From contig CAYVDH010000024.1 in NCBI GenBank assembly GCA_964450355.1, positions 1 through 27,742 on the forward strand: 27,742 nt of DNA. The letters are read 5' to 3'. This DNA is from CAYVDH01 sp964450355. Lineage in GTDB: Bacteria > Bacteroidota > Bacteroidia > NS11-12g > UBA955. Positions 1 to 7,782 of this stretch are shown piece by piece. Numbering within the stretch: position 1 is the first letter of the stretch; every line of letters begins with the position of its first letter. A program made the position numbers and the translations under genes. The notes under the pieces were generated by a model, which made no database searches, had not been told where the DNA came from, and saw only the letters and a program-made list of their open reading frames with translations.

Positions 1-244
1 GGATTTTAGAACTCAAATTTAAACCTTTTTTTCTAATGCGTAATCTGGGTTAAAAATAACTCAAGAAAACTTAAAAAGTGTAAAAGTTTGTGTCCCAAAT
101 GAAGATCTTCTTAAAAAATTCGCATCATTTACTATACCTCTGCGTAAGCAATTAATTAATTCAATTGAAGAAAACCAAAAACTCACCGAACTTCGTGATT
201 GGTTGTTGCCGATGTTGATGAATGGGCAGGTGAAAGTGTCTTAA
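1..244 (+). pseudogene. hsdS: type I restriction specificity subunit (HsdS), broken C-terminal end
   Basis: The frame ending in TAA at 242-244 encodes a typical HsdS C-terminus: a stretch reading SGLKITQENLKSVKV, then a helix, then ENQKLTELRDWLLPMLMNGQ. In the family this is the second conserved (coiled-coil/spacer) segment of the DNA-specificity subunit, which directs a type I restriction-modification complex to its target. The same frame has stops at 20-22 and 41-43, while residues between and after them still look HsdS-like (SNA, stop, SGLKIT). This indicates nonsense decay rather than a gene merely cut by the window edge. No hsdR or hsdM is visible here; they could lie upstream. A sequencing error is the main alternative to a true pseudogene. 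Confidence 0.75.
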
Positions 245-318
245 CTATGATTTTTTGTGATTAAATGATTAATATGATTAATGAAACATATAAATATTCG
301 GAACTAACTTCTAAGATT
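218..318 (+). repeat. direct repeat copy 1 (hsdS end plus GxxExxY gene start)
   Basis: This 101-base stretch recurs at 706-806, offset by 488 bases, with about nine mismatches counted by eye and no gaps. It covers the codons for the last residues of HsdS (MNGQVKV), the intergenic bases and the first ~17 codons of the GxxExxY gene, so the unit spans a gene junction. Confidence 0.9.
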
Positions 319-693
319 ATTGGTTGTGCTATGACCGTCCACAAAATACTAGGCAATGGCTTTCAGGAGGTTATTTATCAAAGAGCACTAGCCATTGAAA
401 TGCGTTTGGCAGGAATAGAATTTAATAGAGAATTCGAAATGCCAATTTTTTACAGAGAAAAACAAATTGGCACTAGAAGAGTTGATTTTTTAGTGGAAAG
501 TTTTATCTCAGTTGAATTGAAAGCTACAACAAAACTGGAAGATGTACACTTTGCTCAAGCTATCAATTATTTAGAAGCTTACAATTTAGAAATTGGATTG
601 CTAATTAATTTTGGAGAAAAAAGTCTAAATTTCAAGAGACTAACAAATAAAAAACACAAATCAACAGAATCACAAAAATCAAATAAATCATAG
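265..693 (+). CDS. GxxExxY family protein (PDDEXK nuclease-like fold)
   Basis: A 142-residue protein carrying the family signature: G32-F-Q-E35-V-I-Y38 matches GxxExxY. It is followed by RRVDFLVE (D74) and VELKA (E84-x-K86), spaced like the D...ExK core of PDDEXK nuclease-fold proteins. The tail (from about residue 125) is Lys/Ser-rich. The family is common as single small genes in Bacteroidota and relatives. No enzymatic activity is firmly assigned to it; a nuclease-like role is inferred from the fold. The first ATG (265) is used here; an in-frame ATG three codons on (274) is equally possible and is also kept in the truncated copy at 753. The gene starts 20 bases after the hsdS stop and is bracketed by the 101-base direct repeats. 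Confidence 0.85.
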   Translation: MINMINETYKYSELTSKIIGCAMTVHKILGNGFQEVIYQRALAIEMRLAGIEFNREFEMPIFYREKQIGTRRVDFLVESFISVELKATTKLEDVHFAQAINYLEAYNLEIGLLINFGEKSLNFKRLTNKKHKSTESQKSNKS

Positions 694-705
694 TGCTGAC
701 AATTT

Positions 706-806
706 ATGAATGGGCAGGTGAAGGTGGTTTAACTATGATTATTTATGATTAAATGATTACTATGATTAATGAAACATATAAATATTCGGAACTAACGTCA
801 AAAATT
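706..806 (+). repeat. direct repeat copy 2 (remnant of hsdS end plus GxxExxY gene start)
   Basis: Second copy of the element at 218-318. It begins inside codons for MNGQVKVV followed by a TAA, exactly the HsdS C-terminal end, yet lies downstream of an intact GxxExxY gene. Similarity ends abruptly after 806. A short repeat (actaacgt at 791-798 and 810-817) lies next to the break and could mark a deletion endpoint. Confidence 0.9.
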
Positions 807-839
807 CTGACTAACGTAATTCTTAATTTTCATATATAG
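753..839 (+). pseudogene. truncated second GxxExxY gene (5' end only)
   Basis: An ATG at 753 opens a 28-codon frame whose first 18 residues repeat the intact protein at 265 with one substitution (MITMINETYKY... for MINMINETYKY...). It then runs into unrelated residues and stops at 837-839. It is the stump of a tandem copy whose body, including the GxxExxY motif and the nuclease-like core, is missing. It is unlikely to make a functional product. Confidence 0.8.
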
Positions 840-873
840 TTGCTATTTTTTCAATTGCCATCAATTTAATCTT

Positions 874-881
874 TAACTTTG
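874..881 (+). promoter_or_regulatory. Bacteroidota-type -7 box (TAACTTTG)
   Basis: TAACTTTG is an exact match to TAnnTTTG, the -7 consensus of the primary sigma factor in this phylum. It ends four bases before the ATG at 886, so transcription should begin at or next to the start codon, giving a leaderless or nearly leaderless mRNA. The -33 region is only T-rich, with no clean TTTG at the usual spacing. Confidence 0.6.
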
Positions 882-885
882 TGGC

Positions 886-2091
886 ATGTCCAACTTTCTT
901 AAAATTGGTATCATTCGAGAAGAAAAAAAACCAAATGACAAAAGAACTCCCTTTACTCCTGCCCAATGTGTTGCTATTAAAGAGAATTTCCCTCAAATTA
1001 AACTTAAAATTCAAAGCTCTGAAAGCAGATGTTTTAACGATGAATTGTACCATAAAGTAGGCATTGAAATCTCTGACGATGTCTCTGACTGCGATATCCT
1101 GATGGGGATTAAAGAAGTCCCTCCAACCATGTTAATCCCAAACAAACATTATTTCTTTTTCTCTCATACCATAAAAAAACAAGAGCACAACAGACCCTTA
1201 ATGAAAGAACTGATTGCTAAAAAAATAAAATTGACAGACTATGAAACCCTGAGATGGAAATCGGGCGAAAGAATCATTGGTTTTGGCAGATTTGCAGGCA
1301 TTGTTGGCGCTTATAATGGCTTGTTGACCTGGGGTAAAAAACACAAACAATTCGACCTTAAACCAGCTTACCAATGTTTGGATTACAATGAAATTAAATT
1401 AGAATTAAAAAAAATAAATTTAGCTCCAATTAAAATGATATTAACTGGCAATGGAAGAGTTTCTTTAGGCGCTCTTGAATTGTTGAAAGAAGCACAAATA
1501 AGACAAGTGACTCCCTCCGATTTGTTAACTAAACAATTTTCAGAACCTGTTTTTGCTGTTTTATTGACAGAAAACCTGTATGAAAGAATTGATGGCAAAG
1601 CCTATGATAGAAGCGATTTTCATCACGACCCTAGCAGATACCGCTGTGTGTTTAGGCATTATTTCCCCTATTGTGATTTGTTAATTAATGGCATTTATTG
1701 GGACAACAAAATGGACCGCTTGTTCAACGAACAAGACACCAGATTGCAAACATTTAATATCAAAGTGATTGCTGATATCAGTTGTGACATCAATGGAAGC
1801 ATCCCAATTACTTATAAAGACACCACCATTCAAGACCCTGTTATTGGTTTTTCTCCCATGACCTTAGGACCTTGCGAACCATTTAGTCCTGAAGGAATTG
1901 ATATCATGGCAGTAAGCAATCTCCCTACCGAATTGCCAAGAGATGCCAGTGAAGGATTTGGGCAAATGTTAATTGATTACGTGATACCTGAAATTCTAAA
2001 ACCAACAAGTACAATCATTGAAAATGCAACCATTTGCAACCATGGCAAATTAAATTCAGAATACGAATACTTAGCAGATTACGCTTATTAA
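886..2091 (+). CDS. lysine-ketoglutarate reductase-like enzyme (LKR / saccharopine dehydrogenase family)
   Basis: A 401-residue protein of the AlaDH/PNT-N plus NAD(P)-binding type. It most resembles the free-standing LKR domain of the animal and plant bifunctional aminoadipic semialdehyde synthase, and yeast LYS1. Landmarks: IREEKKPNDKRTPFTP at the N-terminus; MGIKEVP with K76; FFSHTIKKQE with H94 (a Lys/His pair spaced like the catalytic pair of LYS1); LINGIYW; IADISCDINGS; DNLP-like SNLPTELPRDAS near the C-terminus. In the family it joins lysine and 2-oxoglutarate to saccharopine, or runs the reverse. The saccharopine dehydrogenase half is absent and no partner gene is adjacent, so the substrate is inferred. 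The ATG at 886 is supported by the promoter box just before it. The protein is probably cytoplasmic. Alternative call: a generic NAD(P)-dependent oxidoreductase of unknown substrate. Confidence 0.82.
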   Translation: MSNFLKIGIIREEKKPNDKRTPFTPAQCVAIKENFPQIKLKIQSSESRCFNDELYHKVGIEISDDVSDCDILMGIKEVPPTMLIPNKHYFFFSHTIKKQEHNRPLMKELIAKKIKLTDYETLRWKSGERIIGFGRFAGIVGAYNGLLTWGKKHKQFDLKPAYQCLDYNEIKLELKKINLAPIKMILTGNGRVSLGALELLKEAQIRQVTPSDLLTKQFSEPVFAVLLTENLYERIDGKAYDRSDFHHDPSRYRCVFRHYFPYCDLLINGIYWDNKMDRLFNEQDTRLQTFNIKVIADISCDINGSIPITYKDTTIQDPVIGFSPMTLGPCEPFSPEGIDIMAVSNLPTELPRDASEGFGQMLIDYVIPEILKPTSTIIENATICNHGKLNSEYEYLADYAY

Positions 2092-2118
2092 ATAATTTTT
2101 ATAATAATTTCTCAATTT

Positions 2119-2152
2119 TTTGTGTAAAATATTAAATTAATTTTTACATTTG
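2119..2152 (+). promoter_or_regulatory. Bacteroidota-type promoter (TTTG / TACATTTG)
   Basis: A -33-like TTTG at 2119-2122 and a -7 box TACATTTG at 2145-2152 fit TTTG...TAnnTTTG with a 22-base spacer. The box ends ten bases before the TTG start at 2163, giving a very short leader. A second match, TAAATTTG at 2158-2165, overlaps the start codon and is therefore less likely to be the active box. Confidence 0.55.
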
Positions 2153-2162
2153 AATTGTAAAT

Positions 2163-5100
2163 TTGAAAAAACTACTACTTTTTTTATCTTTTTTATCCCT
2201 TAGATTTATCGAGCTTTTTTCACAAAACTGCTCAGTAAATGCTGGCATTGATTTAACAAAATGCGCCAACGATGTCATTTATGTCAGTGGATTTACTGCT
2301 GGGCCATTAAATGCTACACCCAATTTACAATGGACTCAAGTATCAGGAACCACAGTCACTATACAAACCCCAAATTCAAGTTCAACTTACATTAAAAATT
2401 TTCCTCGCTCAGGCGGAATTTTTAAATTTGTGTGTGCAGTTAATTGCCAATTAGGTGGCAGAGTAACAGATACCATCACTATCACCATATTAGCTACTCC
2501 AAATAAACCAAATGCTGGAAGGGATACTACTTTTTGTCCTGGAACAAGGTATTTAAATGGGTCTATTCCTCCTTCAGGTGAAATAGGCACTTGGACAGAA
2601 TTTTCTCCTTCGTATTTGTACTCTGGCATATACAATTCTAATTCATACAACTCAGGTATAAACAGTTATGCCTATGGCAGTTCAAGTTTTTTTAAATGGG
2701 AAGTACAAAATACCACTACTAATTGCAAAGACGCAGACACTGTGTATGTTGTAAATTGTGGCGGAGAAACTGTTAATGCTGGACCTGACAGAACTGCAAG
2801 CCCTTGTTATGTGAGCCCACCCACAACCTTTTATCCAACTCAATATTCATTTGCTTATAACAATGGTGTACCATCAAACATGGGACGTTATTGTGGACAA
2901 ACTGGAGTCTGGACCAATGTTTCAAAGCCAAGTGGTTCTCCTAATCCAAGCATTTCTAATGCATATGACAATTATTATGCTTCTTTTGGCAATTTGTATC
3001 CAGGAGTGTATAAATTCGCTTGGACAGTAAGTGGCCCATGCGCAAGTGGTTCTGACACCATGCAATTAACGGTGCCAAACCCATTGGGTTATGTCACTCC
3101 TTCTGGTTCCAATACCAGCCAATATTTATGTGGCCAAACTTCTACAACATTAACCAGTCCTGCTTTATCAAGTGGACAAACATTTTCTGGCTGGACTAAA
3201 ATACAAGGTCCTAGTGGCGATTCTATTGGCAATCCCAACAGCACTAGTACTACTGTTCATAAATTAAAGCTACCAAACAGTAACCAGCAATCTAATTCTA
3301 GCCCTTATCCATACATATACTCCTATACTGTTTGTGCGAGTGCTGGAGTCTGTTGTGCTACTTATTTTGTTTACATTTACCCTGAAAGACCTCCTATTTT
3401 AGACATAACCCCTAGCAGTGTTAATTTAACATGTTTGGCTACCACAGCAACCATCCCATTTACATATAAAAACATGGGATTTGGATTTATAGTAGATAAA
3501 GTGTCGGGGCCTACTCAAAACAACTCAGTTAGTTCCTATGCTTCGATAATAGACACCATTAGAGGCAATATCAATATAAGCGGATTAGTTCCTGGGAACT
3601 ATGTTTTTAGAATTAGAAGTACTCAAGCTGGGTGCGCATCTTATGTCAGTGATGTGGTGAATGTTCAGGTATCTGGCACAGTTTCTTTATCAAATGCTGG
3701 TTCAAATCAAAAGTTGCAATGTGGAGTGGATAGCTCCAATTTAGTTGGAAACATTCCAACAATAGGCACTGGTTTTTGGTCGCAAGTATTTGGACCAACA
3801 ACGGTTTCATTTTTACCAAACCAATTCAGCAATTCAGTTAAATTAAAAAACCTAAATTCGGGCACCTATAAACTGAGGTGGAATATAGATGGAGGCACTT
3901 GCCCATCTAACAGTGACGATGTTTTAGTTTTTGTTGCCTTTAATCCTCCAACTTATGTTGTAGCTGGTGCGAATAAGACGGTTTGTTATTCTACTCCAAT
4001 AGTTCTAAATGGCAACCAACCTAAGGACAATGAAACTGGAACATGGACAATAACTCCAAGTGGCCCAACTTTTTCTAACATCAATGACTCTAATGCAATA
4101 CTTTCCAATTTATCTGCTTCTACTGTGTATAAATTGTATTGGACAATCTCCAATTCGTGCGCAAGCATTAAAGACTCTATTACCATTACTACCACTTCAT
4201 CACAAGGGCCTATTGCCGCCAATTCAGGCGGAGATCAATGCATTACTTCAGGCACTACCTCTATTACTTTAACCGGAAATTCCCCTTCTCCAAGTGGAGC
4301 TATTGGAACATGGCGAAAAGTTGGTAGTTTTTCTGGAAGCATAAGCAGTCCCAACAACAGTTCAACGACTGTAACAGGATTAAGCAATGGCCATTATAGG
4401 TTTTCTTACACTATTTCAATATCAGGTTGCGATAGCACAAGCGATACTGTGGATGTTTCTATAATGGGTACGGCATCTACGTCTAAAGCTGGAAAGGACA
4501 GCACAATATGTGGTTCTTCATTAAATCTATATGCAAAAAAACCAAGTGTTGGAACAGGTATTTGGTCGCAATACAGCGGACCTAATATTGCTACTTTTAG
4601 TAATGTTCTAGACTCCAACAGCAGTGTATCCAATTTAATTGCAGGTTCATATGTCTTTAGATGGACTGTAAACAATGGAGTTTGTCCAAGCAATTATGAC
4701 GATGTCACTATCCAAGTGTCGCAATCTCCATCCAATGCAGAAGCGATGAGGGACACTACCATCTGCAATGGAAACAACAATTTCAACACCATTGTTTTAA
4801 AAGCTAAAAGACCATCAATAGGCACGGGCAGATGGCAGTTTTTAAGTGGTCCGGCTCCTTATTATGTCAGCCCTGATACCAGTGTCAATTCTAGTGTTAT
4901 TTATTTATATCAATCGGGTACATACAAATACTTATGGAGGGTAAATGCCAATGGAAATTGTCCAATAAAGATTGATACGGTTATCATAAACTCAGTTATT
5001 AAACCAATAGCTGGTGCAGACATTAAATTATGCAATCAAAATTCAACCATATTAATAGGCAATAGCGGTTCAAATGGTACATGGAGTCAAGTAGGAAATA

Positions 5101-7751
5101 CCCCATCTGTAGCTAATTTAAACCAAACAAACCCTTGGACAGCGTCAATAAGTGGATTAAATACTGGCACTTATTATTTTCATTTTTCATTAACTGCGGG
5201 AACTTGCGTAAGAAGAGATACTGTAGCTGTAACAATAGATATACCAATTTCTACTTTTAGCATTGGCAACGATACAAACATTTGCTTAAAAGACACTAAC
5301 ACTTTAACACTTAATGGTCCATCAGCAAGTTCTGGGGTTAAAGCAAAATGGGATGTCTTATCATGGCCTTACGGTTATTCCACTCAATATCTTGGACGTT
5401 CAGATACAACAAATTCAGTTTCGGTTTTAAATGCCAATTTTACTGGTCAATATTTAATTAGATACAGGTTATCGAAAGGCAGTTGTGTTTCTGAAGATTC
5501 AAAAATAATTACCATTGAAAACGCCTTTACAACGACTATTGGCAAGGACACTGGCAGATGTGGTGGCTCTGATACATTTAATTTAAATGGAACTACTAGA
5601 GCCAACTCTACATATAAATGGAGTAAATATTCAGGGTCAGGCTCTTTACCATTTACCAGCGATTCTATCAATACAAAAATCAGATTAACAACTTCACAAT
5701 TTACTTCTAACTACATTTTCAAAGTTAAAGACACAGTAACTGCATGCATCTCTCGTGATACAATTTTAACCATGCATACAGAAAGTCCAGTAGGTTATGC
5801 TGCTCCAAGCTATAACAAAACTTGTGGATTAAACGAAATGCCTTACCTGTATTTTAACACCTCTAATTATGTCCCTGGCACCACATTCAGTTGGTCAAGA
5901 AATAACACCACTAATGTTACAGGAATTCCTTCAACAGGTGTAGGCTCTTTTATTGGCAATTATACTCCTAATAATGCAACAGGCTTGAATCAATTAGTTA
6001 TTTTTACTGTTAACTGCAAAGGTCCATTACCAGCTAATTGCCCAGGCAATACATTCTACGATACTTTACTAGTGTTGCCAAATACCCCAATGAATTTAAA
6101 TTTGACTATTGACTCCATATACAAATGCTATTCAGAACCAGTAAAACTAAACTGGAACAAAATAAACAAAGTACAATCGTATTGCATTAGCGAATTTCCT
6201 GATTGCCAAGGAAGGGTATTTTATACAGGGCCAGATACTGCCATAAAATTAAACGCCTCCGACCAATACAATCAATTTTATATTTATGCAATTGACAGCA
6301 ATGGATGTGTAGGCAAAGACGACACATATTACAAATTATTTGACACTCCTGCTTGGCCTGATTTAGTGGTTAAAAACCAATATCTTTGTCAATACGATTC
6401 AGGCTATGTTATAGAACAAACACAAACTGGCACTAGCTATACATTTTCTACCAAACCATATGGCGAGGGCAAAGTGTATTATCAAGGAACAGATTATTAT
6501 TTTACTTATTACCCTGATACATCTGATGCCATAAGATGGGTGTATGTATTAATGGATGTTGGCTCAAAGGGATGCCCTGGGATTGATTCTATTGAAGTAT
6601 TCAATTATCCAAACTTATCTCACACATTAGAAATAGACAATGATTCTGTTTGTTATGGGCAAGATGTCACCTTTACTGTTCACCCTAAATTATCCTATTC
6701 TCCATTCAGTGAAGTGTGGCTTGAAGACAATTATTGGCTTAGCGGTAATTTCATAGTAAAACAGAGTTATGATACTATCATGACTGTAAACTCAGCAGAC
6801 ATCATGAGCACCTTTGGACAATCTTACGCCAACAGATTTCCTATTCACAGTTGGTATTACGATGGCAATTATGGATGTGCTGATACCGCAACTTGTTATT
6901 TAACCATTGCTGAAATCCCAACTTGCAATGCTGGCTCCGATATCAATGTTTTGCACATTTACGATTCGGCTCAACTGGGCTCAAGCCCAACAGGCTATTG
7001 CGGAACTCCAATGGGCAACTTAAAGTATGTGTGGTCGCCCTCAGACAGCTTAAACAATAGATTCTTAGAAAACCCATATACTAAGACAGATTCCGTTATG
7101 ACGTATTATGTTACAGTTACCGATAGCATCAGCGGATGTTATTGTGTAGATGACATTTCAATATTAAGTTTATTGCCTGTTAAGTGGCTTATGTTTGAAG
7201 CAAATTGGACCAAAAACAAAATGGCAAAATTGGATTGGACAGTTCAAGAAAATCAATTCAATAAATCCTTTACTGTACAGAGAAGTTACGATGGTATTTA
7301 TTTTGAAGATATTAATATCAAATCAAGCATTTACAACATTTCTAGAACTGTAAATCACTATTCATTTATCGACCAATATTTAAAAAACAATTTATACAGC
7401 AACGTATTTTACAGGATTAAACAAACAGATATAAATGGCAACATAACATATTCTGAAAACAAAGAATTAACCAACGAAGCAACAACAAAACTGCAAATAA
7501 TAAGTATAACACCTAATCCAAGTACACAATACACAGACATCTTATTTAGCAGCAACATTGGTAAAGTAACTATAAGTTTATACTCAAACGAAGGGAAATT
7601 AGAATTCATTGATAAAATAGAAACCATGAATGGCCTGAACCAATACAGGTTAAATTTCATGAATGAATTAAGCAATGGTATTTACTTGATTAAAATCACT
7701 AATAGCAACAATCAAACTGTTACTGACAAAATCATCATTAACAAATCTTAA
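2163..7751 (+). CDS. giant repeat-containing T9SS surface protein (adhesin-like)
   Basis: A 1862-residue secreted protein. A TTG start gives a clean signal peptide (MKKLLLFLSFLS... ending near residue 21). The body is built of degenerate ~85-100-residue Ig/PKD-like units. Each opens with an AGxDxTxC-type motif (near residues 26, 117, 205, 511, 601, 687, 775, 858, 950, 1035, 1126 and a late one near 1590), then often GTGxWSQ..GP and NSxVxNLxxGxYxFRWT. Near 1680 comes the LPVKWLMFEANW... fibronectin-like segment that commonly precedes sorting domains. The last ~80 residues (ITPNPSTQYTDI..., GIYLIKI) are a T9SS type A C-terminal signal. It should cross the outer membrane by T9SS and be released or anchored at the surface. 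Binding partner unknown. No in-frame ATG exists near the start, so TTG is favoured. Confidence 0.88.
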   Translation: MKKLLLFLSFLSLRFIELFSQNCSVNAGIDLTKCANDVIYVSGFTAGPLNATPNLQWTQVSGTTVTIQTPNSSSTYIKNFPRSGGIFKFVCAVNCQLGGRVTDTITITILATPNKPNAGRDTTFCPGTRYLNGSIPPSGEIGTWTEFSPSYLYSGIYNSNSYNSGINSYAYGSSSFFKWEVQNTTTNCKDADTVYVVNCGGETVNAGPDRTASPCYVSPPTTFYPTQYSFAYNNGVPSNMGRYCGQTGVWTNVSKPSGSPNPSISNAYDNYYASFGNLYPGVYKFAWTVSGPCASGSDTMQLTVPNPLGYVTPSGSNTSQYLCGQTSTTLTSPALSSGQTFSGWTKIQGPSGDSIGNPNSTSTTVHKLKLPNSNQQSNSSPYPYIYSYTVCASAGVCCATYFVYIYPERPPILDITPSSVNLTCLATTATIPFTYKNMGFGFIVDKVSGPTQNNSVSSYASIIDTIRGNINISGLVPGNYVFRIRSTQAGCASYVSDVVNVQVSGTVSLSNAGSNQKLQCGVDSSNLVGNIPTIGTGFWSQVFGPTTVSFLPNQFSNSVKLKNLNSGTYKLRWNIDGGTCPSNSDDVLVFVAFNPPTYVVAGANKTVCYSTPIVLNGNQPKDNETGTWTITPSGPTFSNINDSNAILSNLSASTVYKLYWTISNSCASIKDSITITTTSSQGPIAANSGGDQCITSGTTSITLTGNSPSPSGAIGTWRKVGSFSGSISSPNNSSTTVTGLSNGHYRFSYTISISGCDSTSDTVDVSIMGTASTSKAGKDSTICGSSLNLYAKKPSVGTGIWSQYSGPNIATFSNVLDSNSSVSNLIAGSYVFRWTVNNGVCPSNYDDVTIQVSQSPSNAEAMRDTTICNGNNNFNTIVLKAKRPSIGTGRWQFLSGPAPYYVSPDTSVNSSVIYLYQSGTYKYLWRVNANGNCPIKIDTVIINSVIKPIAGADIKLCNQNSTILIGNSGSNGTWSQVGNTPSVANLNQTNPWTASISGLNTGTYYFHFSLTAGTCVRRDTVAVTIDIPISTFSIGNDTNICLKDTNTLTLNGPSASSGVKAKWDVLSWPYGYSTQYLGRSDTTNSVSVLNANFTGQYLIRYRLSKGSCVSEDSKIITIENAFTTTIGKDTGRCGGSDTFNLNGTTRANSTYKWSKYSGSGSLPFTSDSINTKIRLTTSQFTSNYIFKVKDTVTACISRDTILTMHTESPVGYAAPSYNKTCGLNEMPYLYFNTSNYVPGTTFSWSRNNTTNVTGIPSTGVGSFIGNYTPNNATGLNQLVIFTVNCKGPLPANCPGNTFYDTLLVLPNTPMNLNLTIDSIYKCYSEPVKLNWNKINKVQSYCISEFPDCQGRVFYTGPDTAIKLNASDQYNQFYIYAIDSNGCVGKDDTYYKLFDTPAWPDLVVKNQYLCQYDSGYVIEQTQTGTSYTFSTKPYGEGKVYYQGTDYYFTYYPDTSDAIRWVYVLMDVGSKGCPGIDSIEVFNYPNLSHTLEIDNDSVCYGQDVTFTVHPKLSYSPFSEVWLEDNYWLSGNFIVKQSYDTIMTVNSADIMSTFGQSYANRFPIHSWYYDGNYGCADTATCYLTIAEIPTCNAGSDINVLHIYDSAQLGSSPTGYCGTPMGNLKYVWSPSDSLNNRFLENPYTKTDSVMTYYVTVTDSISGCYCVDDISILSLLPVKWLMFEANWTKNKMAKLDWTVQENQFNKSFTVQRSYDGIYFEDINIKSSIYNISRTVNHYSFIDQYLKNNLYSNVFYRIKQTDINGNITYSENKELTNEATTKLQIISITPNPSTQYTDILFSSNIGKVTISLYSNEGKLEFIDKIETMNGLNQYRLNFMNELSNGIYLIKITNSNNQTVTDKIIINKS

Positions 7752-7769
7752 TTTATCATTTTTTTGTTT

Positions 7770-7777
7770 TAACTTTG
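7770..7777 (+). promoter_or_regulatory. Bacteroidota-type -7 box (TAACTTTG)
   Basis: Exact TAnnTTTG match ending five bases before the GTG start at 7783. It lies in the 31-base gap after the giant surface protein, so the vWA/radical SAM pair probably has its own promoter with a leaderless mRNA. The sequence is identical to the box at 874-881. No clear -33 element is visible. Confidence 0.58.
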
Positions 7778-7782
7778 CCTAA

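Noticed and set aside
2158..2165. TAAATTTG as the promoter box of the giant surface protein
   Set aside because: It includes the TTG start codon, and there is no downstream Met that would leave a signal peptide. TACATTTG at 2145-2152 fits better.
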